64,000 nt of DNA from Hyaloperonospora brassicae (GCA_947650285.1 CANTFL010001458.1:1-64000), one strand, 5' to 3'; positions 25,220 through 35,878 are shown, numbered from the stretch's first letter. Program-made: numbers and translations. Notes: a model not told the origin generated them from the sequence alone.

Positions 25220-25465
25220 CTAGATGCTACCGAACCATGGTAGTAGAGTTGACGGTTGTTGGCAAATGAAGCCAGGCGTGCCCGAGCCGGACACTTTCTT
25301 CGAATCAGGAAAAGATGCAACTCCGCTTTCAGCGTCACACACACCCTGGTGTCGTACATTGCATCGACCTTCCCATCTGGGAGCTGACACGGCGCATCTT
25401 GCAAGCACGCTGACTTGGCCGGTCACGAGCATCAATATACACGCAATCACCCAGGCGATCGTCAT
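25220..25465 (-). CDS. Small cysteine-containing secreted protein, copy B
   Basis: Encodes the same 81 residues as the frame at 22047-22292 in the opposite orientation, because it lies in the right arm of the inverted repeat. The signal peptide and four mature cysteines are unchanged. The two copies are divergently arranged about 3 kb apart and could make complementary transcripts if read-through occurs. Confidence 0.45.
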   Translation of the reverse strand: MTIAWVIACILMLVTGQVSVLARCAVSAPRWEGRCNVRHQGVCDAESGVASFPDSKKVSGSGTPGFICQQPSTLLPWFGSI

Positions 25466-26217
25466 CTTACGCTCGCTCGTACTAGAACGACTTGACTTGT
25501 CCCCTCATTTGTCACCTTCAGCCGCTATGTGACTTCACACCATCAGTTCGCAGCGGTTTCGCTTGGATCCTGACTGACCGTCCGGATGGGCAGACGCACG
25601 CGAACGAAACGGACAGATCGGGACATGGCATACTGTTGGCCGGTCGTCCACCGTGACTGGTCGAGGAATATCGAGATCTATGTACTGGACGATCACACAC
25701 CGGTGGAAGGTTGTTGTCAAATCTGCATTCGATATCACGCAGCACGATACCAGAACGAGCGTGAGCCACGCGTTCGTGGTGCTGGTGTATTCCACGTGCT
25801 GATCAATGGTTGACCCGCTTCCGCAAGTGGCCTTCGTGACTGAATCATGCCCCAGTGGGCGAGTCCTGCCCGTAAGACGAACGTAGCCGCGGCACATCAG
25901 AGCGTCGTCTTGTATCGGAGATGCACTTTGTATCAGAGATTAGGCTACGCAAGAGTCGAAGATGGCTGGACGGCTGCTTGCTAACAAAGAGAAGAAAAGC
26001 AGTTTATATCTCTTACCTCCTGGATTGCTTCGAGGATTAGGAGGTGAGACTCGCAACTTGCACCGAAATCTCAGATCCGCAACAGTCGCATCGCTTCGCC
26101 TGTCCCGATCGTATCCAACGAGTCGTTCGGAGTCAATAGGCATGCGCTTTTTCCCTTTGCTACGGATGCCGTGGTGCATTCGTGATCTATCATACCATGC
26201 CTTTTGATTCGACCAGT

Positions 26218-26869
26218 CCAAACGGTAAATTACCATGATCGTAATTTACCGTTTAGACTTATCAGTAAGCTATGAATGAGCTAATGGAATGTAGGACAGG
26301 CGTCGCTGTCAAATCCGTGTGCACAGTGACTTGAGGGTGCTGCAATTTACATGATCAGCTCTCCGGTGCATTCTTGATTCCAAGCAACTTGATATGCAAT
26401 ATCAAGAATGAAATACTGAATCAACAGTTAAGGTAATCACCAAAAAGACAGCAGCTTTCGTTTGTGTTGACCCCCTGCCGTTGGTAGAAATGAAACGTTT
26501 GCTGAGCGGATCATCAAATGAGTGCCGGAACGGCTGGCTGGGAGGTTCCATTCGGGCGCCAGACGTAAGTACTGCGCGTAGGTGCGACGATTGCCATTCA
26601 ATGCGTAGTGCAGGTGTATAAAAATACACATACTCGTTTCTCGGAGCACGTTGATCCACATTAGTACATGTATGATGTAGGTGCAAAGGATAGGCAGATC
26701 TTGACACATCACATAAATAACGCCACAACTTCAAATAAAAAGTTTAGCTGCAACAAAATGTCACTTACTAGTATATAGAATTCACCTGCGCACTAGATTG
26801 CGGCAGCGAAGTGTTGTGCATCAGATGAGTAGCTTCCGATAGGCTTCAAATGACATGCATCACTTGCAG
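26218..26869. other. Flank between inverted repeat and Gypsy element 1
   Basis: Holds the 14-bp hairpin at 26220-26254. A 110-codon minus-strand frame (26402-26734) is open but shows no signal peptide or domain and is not supported as a gene. Confidence 0.45.
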
Positions 26870-27261
26870 TGTAACGGGGCAGCCCGTTACATGAAATTGT
26901 CACTTTAAGGAAAGTGACAATAAAGAATATAAAGATGGATATTCTTTAAACAATATCACCAAAGTGGTGATATTGAAGGGTCGACCAAAGGGTCTGTTCA
27001 TTGGTTGATATCGTGATGATATCAACCCACCAATCGCCGCAAGACGCGCGCAATGAGTGGTGACGAGACGTCACCATACATCCAGTTATATTAATATAGT
27101 AAAAAGTAAGTCAAACGAAGAGACAGTAGTTTAAAGACTTAATTATATTAATATAACAGTTCTACTTTTACCTTACCTACGCTTCCTCGCTTGCCACGTG
27201 AACGTCCGTCGGGGCACCCAAATCCCTTGCGTTAAGTTACGCAAGGGTGTGCCCCGTTACA
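26870..27261 (+). repeat. 5' LTR of element 1
   Basis: 392 bp, begins tgtaacgggg and ends cccgttaca, so it has the TG...CA ends. It is built from a run of short inverted repeats, for example gtaacggg/cccgttac at 26871-26890, caatatcacc/ggtgatattg and ttgatatc/gatatcaa. Confidence 0.95.
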
Positions 27262-27263
27262 CC

Positions 27264-27275
27264 TGGTAGCACTTT
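27264..27275 (+). promoter_or_regulatory. Primer-binding site of element 1
   Basis: tggtagcacttt starts two bases after the 5' LTR. The tgg opening matches the CCA end of a primer tRNA. Element 2 has the same tggtagc start with the same two-base gap, which supports the call. The primer tRNA is not identified, though initiator Met is the usual one for this group. Confidence 0.65.
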
Positions 27276-27305
27276 GTAGTCCTTCCAAGGACCACATCAT
27301 CCAAC

Positions 27306-28460
27306 ATGAACATGTTGGATGAAGAAGACACCTTTCACGCCACGCGTGACGGATTTACCCATTTGAGTGACATCGAATGGGGTGCGGTAGAACGAATGAG
27401 TTCTACCGTAGGCGAACTCACCATTAGCGCCATGTTGGAGTCTCTAGACAGAGACCAACAACATGCCGCTATTGCCAAGTTCATTCAGAATGAACTTGCT
27501 CTCGAGAGGGAGAAAGAAGCCTTGCTTCACCAGCAAGGCTCTCAACAGGCCGAGCAGTTGAGAGAACTCGGTGCTCAACAGACGGAGCTGTTGAGACAGC
27601 AGCAATTCCATGCTGATGTGGGCGGGACGGCGCATGCGCGTCGTCCCGAAGTCATGAAAGTTGACATCTCCAAGTACAGTGGAGTCCCGGAAGACTCCCT
27701 ATCACTATGATTTGTCGAACTCGACAGAGCTCTAAGGGCTCGTCGCGTCGAAGATGAGCAAATGAAACTCACATTTGCTCAGACCCACTTGGCAGGGCGT
27801 GCCAAAACTTGGTCTCTGGGCCTCGAGAGTAGCGACCCAAATGTGTTTAGGTCGCTAGATGACTTCAAGTCCCGGCTCAGACAAACGTTTGAGCCGCCAC
27901 GTGCTGAGTTCAGGGCTCGTCCAGAGCTCCTGAAACTCAAGCAGGGTAAGCGTGATGTGCACGCTTACGCACAACATATACGACTCCTTGCGAGTAGTAT
28001 AACTACCAACCCAGTTCATGAACACACGTTGATTACGGTGTTCATGCAAGGGCTCGCAGAAGGGCCCGTCAGTAGCCACCTGTTCCGCCTTGAGCTGAAT
28101 ACGCTTGAAGAAGCGATATCAGCCGCGGAACAGGAAGACTTAAGCATGAGACAGGCTCATGCTAGCTCAAACTCTTACCGTCCACCGAGACGACAAGAGA
28201 TCGGAGGTCCAGAACCAATGGACCTCTGTTATGTTGAGAGCGAGAGACCTCGCTCTTCAAGCAACAAGCGATTGCAGAGGTGCAATCGCTGTCAGAAGTT
28301 AGGGCACTACGCATACGAGTGTAGTGCTCCACGCCCAGTACCAAACAGTACTGAGCGAAATGGACGACCTTTTGCCAGAAAGGGCAATGGGCGTGGGTCC
28401 AGCGCTGTTGCGAAGCCGCAACAGCGAGACGGACCATCAAAAAATGGTCGGGGTCAGTAG
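27306..28460 (+). pseudogene. gag: gag of element 1, one in-frame stop
   Basis: A single 385-codon frame runs from the ATG at 27306 to the TAG at 28458, interrupted only by a TGA at 27708-27710. The stop falls just before FVELDRALRAR, where related Gag proteins usually have Trp, so a TGG to TGA change is the simplest explanation. The N-terminal part has a Gln/Glu-rich coiled-coil-like segment. The middle is the retrotransposon capsid domain (TFAQTHLAGRAKTW onward). The C-terminal part has one CCHC zinc knuckle (CNRCQKLGHYAYEC) followed by a basic tail. Gag would form the particle and bind element RNA. The last codons overlap pol in the -1 frame. Confidence 0.9.
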
Positions 28461-28478
28461 GGGCGGAGCGCCCTACTG
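28439..28478 (+). promoter_or_regulatory. Gag-pol -1 ribosomal frameshift signal
   Basis: The heptamer a-aaa-aat (28439-28445) lies in the X-XXY-YYZ phase of gag. Nine bases later is a stem-loop: cagtaggg (28455-28462) pairs perfectly with ccctactg (28471-28478) around an 8-nt loop. The gag stop (28458) lies inside the stem. Reading shifted by -1 enters pol with no stop. Spacing and stem size fit the known mechanism. Confidence 0.7.
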
Positions 28479-31400
28479 ATCCAGCAACCTCAAGAGAATT
28501 TGCAAATCTCTTGACGAAAGTTGCTCCAGACACGCAGTCATTGTATGTCTCTGCACCTGGTGATGACGTTTCGCTCATCACCTTGAACTTGGAAGCGACA
28601 AATGATTTGTCGCTTCGTGCCCTAGTAGACTGTGGGGCGTCGAACAACTTTGTTCGTCGCCAGTCACTAGAGGGTCGTAGGCTCAAGTTCGTTGAGCGCG
28701 ACATTCCCCTCACAAGGATGACGGTGCGCCTTGCAACAGGCGCATCGATAACCGTTGAGAAACGTGTAGTAGGAATCTACTACACGTTAGAGGGCGAACA
28801 GTACGATGATGACTTCATCGTACTAGATCTGGATGACAAATTTGATGTCATCCTAGGATTACCTTGGCTCAGAAAGTACGAGCCAAGGGTGAGCTGGCAG
28901 CATCGATCCGTGAAGATGCCTGCTGCTTGTTCATCAGATGGCCATCTGATGAACGTCATGGAGCGTCCACAAGCGTGTGGATGTTCTGAGAGTGAGTGCT
29001 ATGGCCTCACTTGCGGTACGGTCGTTAGCACGACTGCAAAAGATCACAGTGTAGTTGATCACTACACTGTGGATCAAGCTCCCGGCGGCTGTACAGAAGT
29101 ACAGGCTGCGCCGAAGGTCCACCACTCGAATAAGTCGAGTGGACCGGGACATGGATGCATGCCTAGCGGGCAGCATCTTAGAAGAAAGAAACCTGTTGCC
29201 TCCAAGGGGCAACATGAAAATCCTAGGTCGACTGGAGAGTCGACCGTAGAGGATCGGTGCCTGAATAAGTTTGCACAGCCACAGTCGGAAGACGTCGAGG
29301 GAATAAGTCCCCACGTACTTGAGGAAGGAATTCCTCAAGAGTCGCTTGCTGAGGGATTAGGCCCTCAGCAACCTGTGGAAGCAAGTTCCCAGGAAGAAAC
29401 CGAGACGTTGAACGTCTTGGTCAATGACGGATCAAGCTTAGGCGCTTATACGCTTGATCTGATTGTGCCTCCGAAGTTGACTTCGGAGATAACTCAATTG
29501 CCAACGCTAGAACTGAAACGGTTCTTGCGTGATCTGCGTAGTGGCAAAGTCAAGCAGATCTGCATACTCTTCACAGAGGACGAGTATGTGACCGACATTC
29601 GGTCGGCCACAGTATTTGCTGAGAACGAACGGGTTCTCAGCAGCTCATCGATGGACGAAAGTGTCCTCGATGAGAAGACTCGGATTGAGCGATACGCGTC
29701 CCAATCCTGGGAGTCACTTCAGACAAATCCTTTGTATAAGGATTTGATCGAATTCAGGGATGTGTTCCCTGAATCCGCACCTTGCGAGTTGCCTAAGAAC
29801 AAAGGCACTCGACACGAGATCGAGCTCAAACCGGGCTCGAAATACTGTATCATGAAGCAGTGGCCACTGCCTCGTGAACACGTACTAGCGATCGACAAGT
29901 TCTTTGCCGATCGCTTAGCAGCGGGCGATGTGAGGGAATCAACATCCCTTCACAGCTCTCCGACCTTCTGTGTGCGAAAGGCCACAGGAGGGTGGCGGAT
30001 AGTGCACGCATTCAACAAATTGAATGCTGCAACGGTACCGGCTCAGACGCCAATACCGAGGAAGGACGTAATCATAGATGGTATGTCAAAGAGTACCATC
30101 TTTTCGTCCATGGATCTGATGGATGGATTCTATCAGATCCTGATGCGTGAACGGGACGTCCCGTTCACGGCAGCGAGTACCCCCAGCGGGATGCTGTGGG
30201 AGTGGCTAGTAATGCCACAGGGGCTGAGTAATGCCCCTGCAACATTCAACAGATGTGTCACAAATCTGTTGAGACCGGTGCGAGACTTCGCACCGAGTTA
30301 CTTCGACGATGTGTTCGTCCATAGCCGGGCTATGGACGGAAAGACGGACGTTGAAGTTCACAGAACTCACGTTCGTCAGGTTCTTCAACTTATGCGCAAG
30401 CATAAGTTGTACGCCAACCTCAAGAAGTGTATATTCGCGGCTAGCGAAATACCACTTCTTGGGTGCATCGTGGGTAAACACGGCGTACGCCCTGATCCCG
30501 AAAAGATCAAGGCGATCACTGACTGGCCAGTGCCAGTCGATGTCAAGGGACTAAGGAAGTTCCTTGGTCTTGCGGCGTACTTGCACAAGTACTCGCGCAA
30601 CTACGCCGAGATGACTGTTCATCTTTCTTGTCTGCTCAAGAAAAATGTCAAGTGGTCATGGAACGCTGAGTGCCAGCGTTCTTTTATAGGTATCAAGCAA
30701 AGCTTGATGCAATCGCCGATCTTGGCGATTGCAGATCAGGACAGACCATTTCATGTGGTCTGTGACGCCAGCGATCTTGCAATCGGCTGTGCGTTAATGC
30801 AGTTCGATGCAGATGGCGCGGAGCGCGTCATCTGTTATCAGTCGCGTCAGCTGCAAGCAGCTGAGCGTAATTACCCAGTGCATGACAAGGAACTCCTTGC
30901 CATGAAATACGCACTGGCTAAGTTTCGCGTCTATCTCCTCGGAGATAAATCGTTTGTTGTCTACACGGACCATGCGTCATTACGCACGGCCGTAAACAGC
31001 CCATACCTCTCGCAAAGAATGGCGAGGTGGCTGTCTTTCTTCGCGGAGTATAACTTCTCCGTGGAGTATAAACCGGGACGACTCAATGTCGTCGCGGATG
31101 CTCTTTCGCGCCGGCCCGATTTCGAGCCGAACGCACAATCCAACAGTGAGGATAACCCCACTGTTGCGACACTGTCAGTCAGTGTCCCGTCGTCAAGTTT
31201 ACTTGACGACGTACGAAAGGCATACGCGGAAGATAAGGATCTTCTGCGATTGATGGATCATCTGGTGAATCCATCCAGTAAATCATTGAGGGATTTACCG
31301 GCTTTGTACCGATCCTCATCGGATCGGTATAGTACACGCAACGGATTTCTGTACTATACAGCTGTTGCCGACGACACGCCTCGTGTCGTCGTACCCGCTC

Positions 31401-33356
31401 ATCATGATTTGCGTTTGCGCATCATGTATGAGTGTCACGATGCCCCAAGAAGCGGCCATCGTGGTAGAGAGAAGACTTACCTCACGGTAAGTCGCGACTT
31501 TTACTGGCCCCGCCAGTATCAGTTTGTTCGCAAGTACATACGTGCTTGCGAAGTTTGTCAACGGGTGAAGCCTAGTCCTTCATCCCGTGCGCCATTGCAG
31601 CCTCTGCCTGTTCCGACAGAGTGCTGGCAGTCCGTTTCAATGGACTTCGTCTTCGGGTTTCCCGAAGACGCTCACAAGAATAATGGTATTCTTGTGTTTG
31701 TTGACCGATTCAGCAAGATGGTCCATCTTGCTGCTGTCCCTGAGTCGATCAAGGCTCAAGGTTGTGCTCGTGTCTTTCTAGACACGGTCTTTAGACTCCA
31801 CGGGTTACCCCGTGAACTCGTATCCGACCGTGACCCTCGGTTCACGGCGGCATTTTGGCAAACCGTGTTCCGTTCTCTCGAAACACGATTGAACATGTCC
31901 ACTTCTGACCATCCAGAAACAGATGGTCAGACGGAACGTGCGAACCGTGTCCTCGAAGAGATCCTTCGAGGATATGTCCACTCGTTTCCGAGTTGGAGCG
32001 AATTCCTACCCATGGTGGAATTCGCCATCAATAATTCGGTGCATGCTTCAACACAGCACACACCGTTTTACGTGAATGGCCTACGCCATGCACGAGTGCC
32101 CACCCTTATAGAGTGTGACTCTTGGATAAGGGGGGGGAGGGACTCGCTCGAGCAAAACCCGTTTTGGCTCTTGCTCATCACGTGTCGACGCAAACGTCGT
32201 CACGTATGATGCCGATGTCGATCAAGTCGACATCGATGAAGAAGATCATCTCAATAATAGCTAAGACGATATTATTGACTCGGATGATGATGACGATGTT
32301 GGTATATTCAGCATCGCCAACGATTATGTCAGCGAGGAAGAAGACAACCTCGCTGAAGAAGAGAGCAATCTCTTAGCAGTGCGCACGAAGCGCACTGCCA
32401 GACAAAACAAAGAGTCAGCAGAGAACTTCCTGCTGACTCGAGAAGCGGTAGTCCTTTTCGTTCAGAACTCAATCGCAAATGCGGTGGACCGTCAGAAACG
32501 GAACGCAGACAAGAATGGAAGAGCAAATGTTCTTTCATTTAAGGTTAACGACCTAGTACTACTGTCAACGGTAAACCTACCTGGACATGCAGTCACTAGT
32601 GTCGGCAGTAGTAAACTACTGCCGAAATACATTGGGCCATTTCGAGTGTTGCATCGCAAGGGCAATGCTTACACACTCGAACTGCCACGTAGGATGCGCA
32701 CGCATCCTAAGTTTTACGTGGGGAGGCTTAGGTTGTACTGTCAGTACGAGCCTTCTTCTTCCGATGAAGATATCCCCCACGTTCAAGAACATCCATCAAG
32801 TTCTTGCGTTCGCGCTCCAGACGATCCGTCTGGTCGCGCAGATATGATACCTCGGTATTCAACCGAGTTATCTCTCCGCGAGCTGTCGCCAGCTCGCCGA
32901 AAAGGGAGCGGACATCCCGCTCGACCTGAAGCTGCGCCGTGGCATAATCGGCGCGATCCCTCGCCCGATCAGCCTCGTGATCCTTGCGGTTCTTCCGCAC
33001 GGTGTCGGTCAAAGCGTAGCGTCGGTCGCGCTCGTGCTTCAAGTCATCGCGCAATTCATCGATTGCGCGATCCATCTCGTAAGGGTCGAGATGGTGGGCC
33101 TGGGGTTCTGGAGGAGGTCTGTCCTCCTCCACCACATCATTTGGTGGATGCGCACGGTGACCAACTCTTTCTAGTGGAGCGTATCTTGAATCACCGTGAC
33201 GATTCAGGATCAAGGACGAGCTACCTCGTCCAGTGGCGGGGGTATCCACCCTCTTGGAACAGCTGGGAGCCCCGCTCTCAGCTGTTAATGGATGTTGAAG
33301 GTCTCGTCCGCCAGTATGACGAGACTTATCCGATGAGTCCTGTGGCCCATCTGTAA
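28445..33356 (+). pseudogene. pol: pol of element 1 (PR-RT-RH-IN-chromodomain), broken once or twice
   Basis: Entered by -1 frameshift from gag and open to about 32130. Domains in order: aspartic protease with DCGASN (Cys where Ser or Thr is usual), about 28610-28900; a Glu/Ser-rich linker; reverse transcriptase with YFDD at about 30299-30310 and the upstream SMDLMDGFYQI motif; RNase H (VCDASDLAIG, YTDHASLR), about 30735-31110; integrase with the H-H-C-C zinc-binding region (CHDAPRSGH, CEVCQR) and the core Asp in SMDFVFGF, Asp in VSDRDPRF and Glu in QTERANRVLEE, about 31390-32100. A run of eight G (32130-32137) shifts the frame, and a TAA follows at 32262. The frame then continues through a post-integrase region to a chromodomain (33162-33353, FLVERIL, YLVQWRGYPPSWNSWEP). 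The chromodomain would steer insertion into marked chromatin. Confidence 0.9.
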
Positions 33357-34332
33357 ACTCGCGCCCTAGGCGCATGTAGACGGATTGCAAGTTTGAAATC
33401 GAGTCACGCATCTCAGCCGAGATGTGTGCCCTTCCCCAGGGCTAATCTAGGGAATACACATCCTTATGTGCACGCTGCGAGTTGTCAACACAACTCGCAC
33501 AAGGGTCTCCCCATGTGAGGCAAGGAATGCCTGCCTCACTCGATAAACAATGCAACCGGTACCTAGCACCGGTTGGCGTTCGCCGTTCGAACCTGAGGCG
33601 TGTCGCCTCAAGTTTCTTGAGCCACCCTTCTCGTCCAAAATTCTTTATGTTTTGGACGAACGCGTTCCACGCAGCAAAAGCGAGGCCTTGTTACGCTTCT
33701 GGTTGCTGTTGTACCATCGATGTCTAAGGAAGACATCGAGATAAAAATCTTCTTCAGCGCGAAAGTTCTTCGCGCTATAACTCAAGCCGTGAAGCTCGGT
33801 TGCATCGAATAAGGGTATTCGATGGTGTTGGCCTGTCTCGTGAGACAGTCTATTGATAAGCCGTTCGGGCAAGCGGCACGGACTTAAGCTTTCCACGCTT
33901 CACAGTGGTACCCTTGTCGGTACCACGGCTCCCAGACTGACGACGGCTCGCGCCATCGTCATCACGCTCGTGCGAAGACGCACGAGCCGGCGGTGGTGTA
34001 GAATAGAACTCACCACCCTGATCATCGTCATCACTGCCGAACAGACTGTGATGCAAATCACGAGTCCGTTCGTTTGGCAGTGGTCTTGGCGAATACTGAG
34101 GCGTCTCCGGTGAGCGAGACGCCTCTGGAGCATTGCCCGAGTCAGACACGTCTGACTCGCCAGAGTAGATGACCTCTACATCAGGGTCATCGTGCGCACG
34201 CGGTGTGATACCGCGTGCACCTGCAGCACCTGTTGCTGCAGGCGAAGAAGGGGCGGCAGACGACGAATCGTCTGCCGCAGAGGCTGGCACAGCACCGGGC
34301 TGTGTGGGTCTTGAGTCACCTCGCATAGACAT
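32728..34332 (-). pseudogene. Antisense gene of element 1 (coiled-coil protein)
   Basis: On the strand opposite gag-pol, a coding-like stretch runs from the ATG at 34332 to a stop at 32728, about 535 codons in three pieces. 34332-33850: an Ala/Ser/Pro-rich and then acidic region. 33896-33447, frame shifted and with a stop at 33645: a charged segment including EEDFYLDVFLRHRWYNSNQ. 33411-32728: a long coiled coil (ELRDDLKHERDRRYAL, LERERKNLMDVLERGGYL). The 3' part is antisense to the pol linker and chromodomain (up to 33356). Element 2 has the same arrangement at 35985-37344. The function is unknown. Antisense reading frames at this site are described in some plant Gypsy lineages (Tat/Ogre type). 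Whether oomycete ones are described I cannot check. Confidence 0.7.
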
Positions 34333-34451
34333 GTTAACTATGCGAGGTCAAGCGGAAAGTGAATGGAACGGACCCAACAAGTGCTCCCTGTCCCAATGGT
34401 GGCCAACGGGTGGCCTCCATATTTTCGATAGTCACACGGTGACTATCAGTT

Positions 34452-34464
34452 AAGGGGGGGGTGA
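34452..34464 (+). promoter_or_regulatory. Polypurine tract of element 1
   Basis: aaggggggggtga directly precedes the 3' LTR at 34465, the expected place for the primer of plus-strand DNA synthesis. Confidence 0.75.
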
Positions 34465-34856
34465 TGTAACGGGGCAGCCCGTTACATGAAATTGTCACTT
34501 TAAGGAAAGTGTCAATAAAGAATATAAAGATGGATATTCTTTAAACAATATCACCAAAGTGGTGATATTGAAGGGTCGACCAAAGGGTCTGTTCATTGGT
34601 TGATATCGTGATGATATCAACCCACCAATCGCCGCAAGACGCGCGCAATGAGTGGTGACGAGACGTCACCATACATCCAGTTATATTAATATAGTAAAAA
34701 GTAAGTCAAACGAAGAGACAGTAGTTTAAAGACTTGATTATATTAATATAACAGTTCTACTTTTACCTTACCTACGCTTCCTCGCTTGCCACGTGTACGT
34801 GCGTCGGGGCACCCAAAACCCTTGCGTAAAGTTACGCAAGGGTATGCCTCGTTACA
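34465..34856 (+). repeat. 3' LTR of element 1
   Basis: 392 bp, same ends as the 5' LTR, with 8 base differences by direct comparison: one in the gtgacaata segment, one in acttaatt and six in the last 60 bases. Confidence 0.95.
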
Positions 34857-35402
34857 ATATACATTTACGTTCCACGAGGAACTTGAGGTTTATAATAACT
34901 GTGGACTAAGCGCCTTGTGATGTCAGTGCAGGTTAATTCGATATTACGTCGATATACGCACCGCTGTCACGAGTAGCCGTCGATTTAGTAGCGGATAACT
35001 GATGGAAAGATCCCATAGTGAGAATCGAAATGCGAGTGCAATATAGCTGCAAAAGGGGGCGTGCAAGCCGTGTGACTCACTGCACAGTCGATGAGTTAAT
35101 TATACTGAGCGTGTGATGGATCACAGCACTGGAAATTAGAGCAAAATTTTAGCCTATTGGCACGTCTTATAATTTCTCTACATTTGCTATAATACGCAGT
35201 GCATCACCGAAACTGTCGAAAATTACGCCATTATGTCCCATCAGCGCGTACTTCGGTAATTGACTAGAATTACCACGTTCCTTCAAATCGTAGAGACACT
35301 GGATGTGGCTAACAGCTGCAACGTATTATTTGCATTTCTTTGCAAAAACATTGCACCTGTTCTGCATCCTTTCTTGGAGCTGCGCTGATCGATCAAAGTA
35401 AA
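34857..35402. other. Spacer between the two Gypsy elements
   Basis: About 0.5 kb of DNA that matches neither element. No reading frame or repeat recognised. Confidence 0.5.
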
Positions 35403-35878
35403 TGCAGCGGAGCTACACAGCTCCTTAAGTCAGAGGAAGACTTAACGCTCTTACGAGCAGCTTAGATACGAGAACCCGACTCCTGAGAGTCACACAAGCT
35501 TAAGAGCTTCCGTTCCCTGTTTCAAAGGGGACCAAATGATTCAAATGAATCACAGCACATAGTACTCAAAGACAAGCTACCTTCACAGGCGTTGCTTAGT
35601 CCTTACGACCAAGACGCCCCGTAGGGCACGTGTCAATTACTGATCAAAAGGTGAACTGAACTTATTTTCTTCTTTAAACCTAAAAAACACCTTAGAACAA
35701 CGTAATTAACCTGTCCTGAACAAAATCTCTTAAAAGATCTCGCAATCAATGGATGACAGACATCACTCTTCAACAATCGATGCACTTACTGTGTTCTAAT
35801 ATCACTTGACAGGGGACCCCGTCTCTTTTGTGCACCAGACCTATTGTCGACTATCAGCCGACGTGTAACCCCGTTACA
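35403..35878 (-). repeat. 3' LTR of element 2
   Basis: On the minus strand it starts tgtaacggggttacacgtcg. It matches 42944-43476 along its length, with blocks such as agctacacagctccttaag and cgctcttacgagca shared. Confidence 0.85.

Larger units (their letters stand above)
24697..26217. repeat. Right arm of large inverted repeat (about 1.5 kb)
   Basis: Reverse complement of 21295-22786. A separate perfect 14-bp hairpin (26220-26233 with 26241-26254) lies just outside its outer edge. Confidence 0.95.
26870..34856 (+). mobile_element. Ty3/Gypsy chromodomain retrotransposon, element 1
   Basis: Full-length element of 7987 bp: two 392-bp LTRs, primer-binding site, gag, -1 frameshift junction, pol (protease, reverse transcriptase, RNase H, integrase, chromodomain), an antisense reading frame, a polypurine tract and the 3' LTR. 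The order RT-RNase H-integrase places it in Ty3/Gypsy, and the C-terminal chromodomain points to the chromovirus branch. I count 8 differences between the LTRs (about 2%), so insertion is fairly recent. The flanks do not form a target duplication (tgcag against atata). Gag, pol and the antisense frame each carry stops or frameshifts. Confidence 0.95.

Noticed and set aside
28162..28713. A 183-codon minus-strand frame across the gag-pol junction
   Set aside because: Shadow of gag and the protease. Composition follows the sense strand, and element 2 has no counterpart at this site.
28934..29338. A 134-codon minus-strand frame inside pol of element 1
   Set aside because: It lies opposite a well-conserved pol segment. 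Self-complementary DNA tends to keep both strands open, and no start context or domain supports it.
32122..32376. A Met/Lys/Ser-rich plus-strand frame after the integrase
   Set aside because: The frame that leads into the post-integrase and chromodomain region is a different one. This is an out-of-frame reading of an acidic linker.
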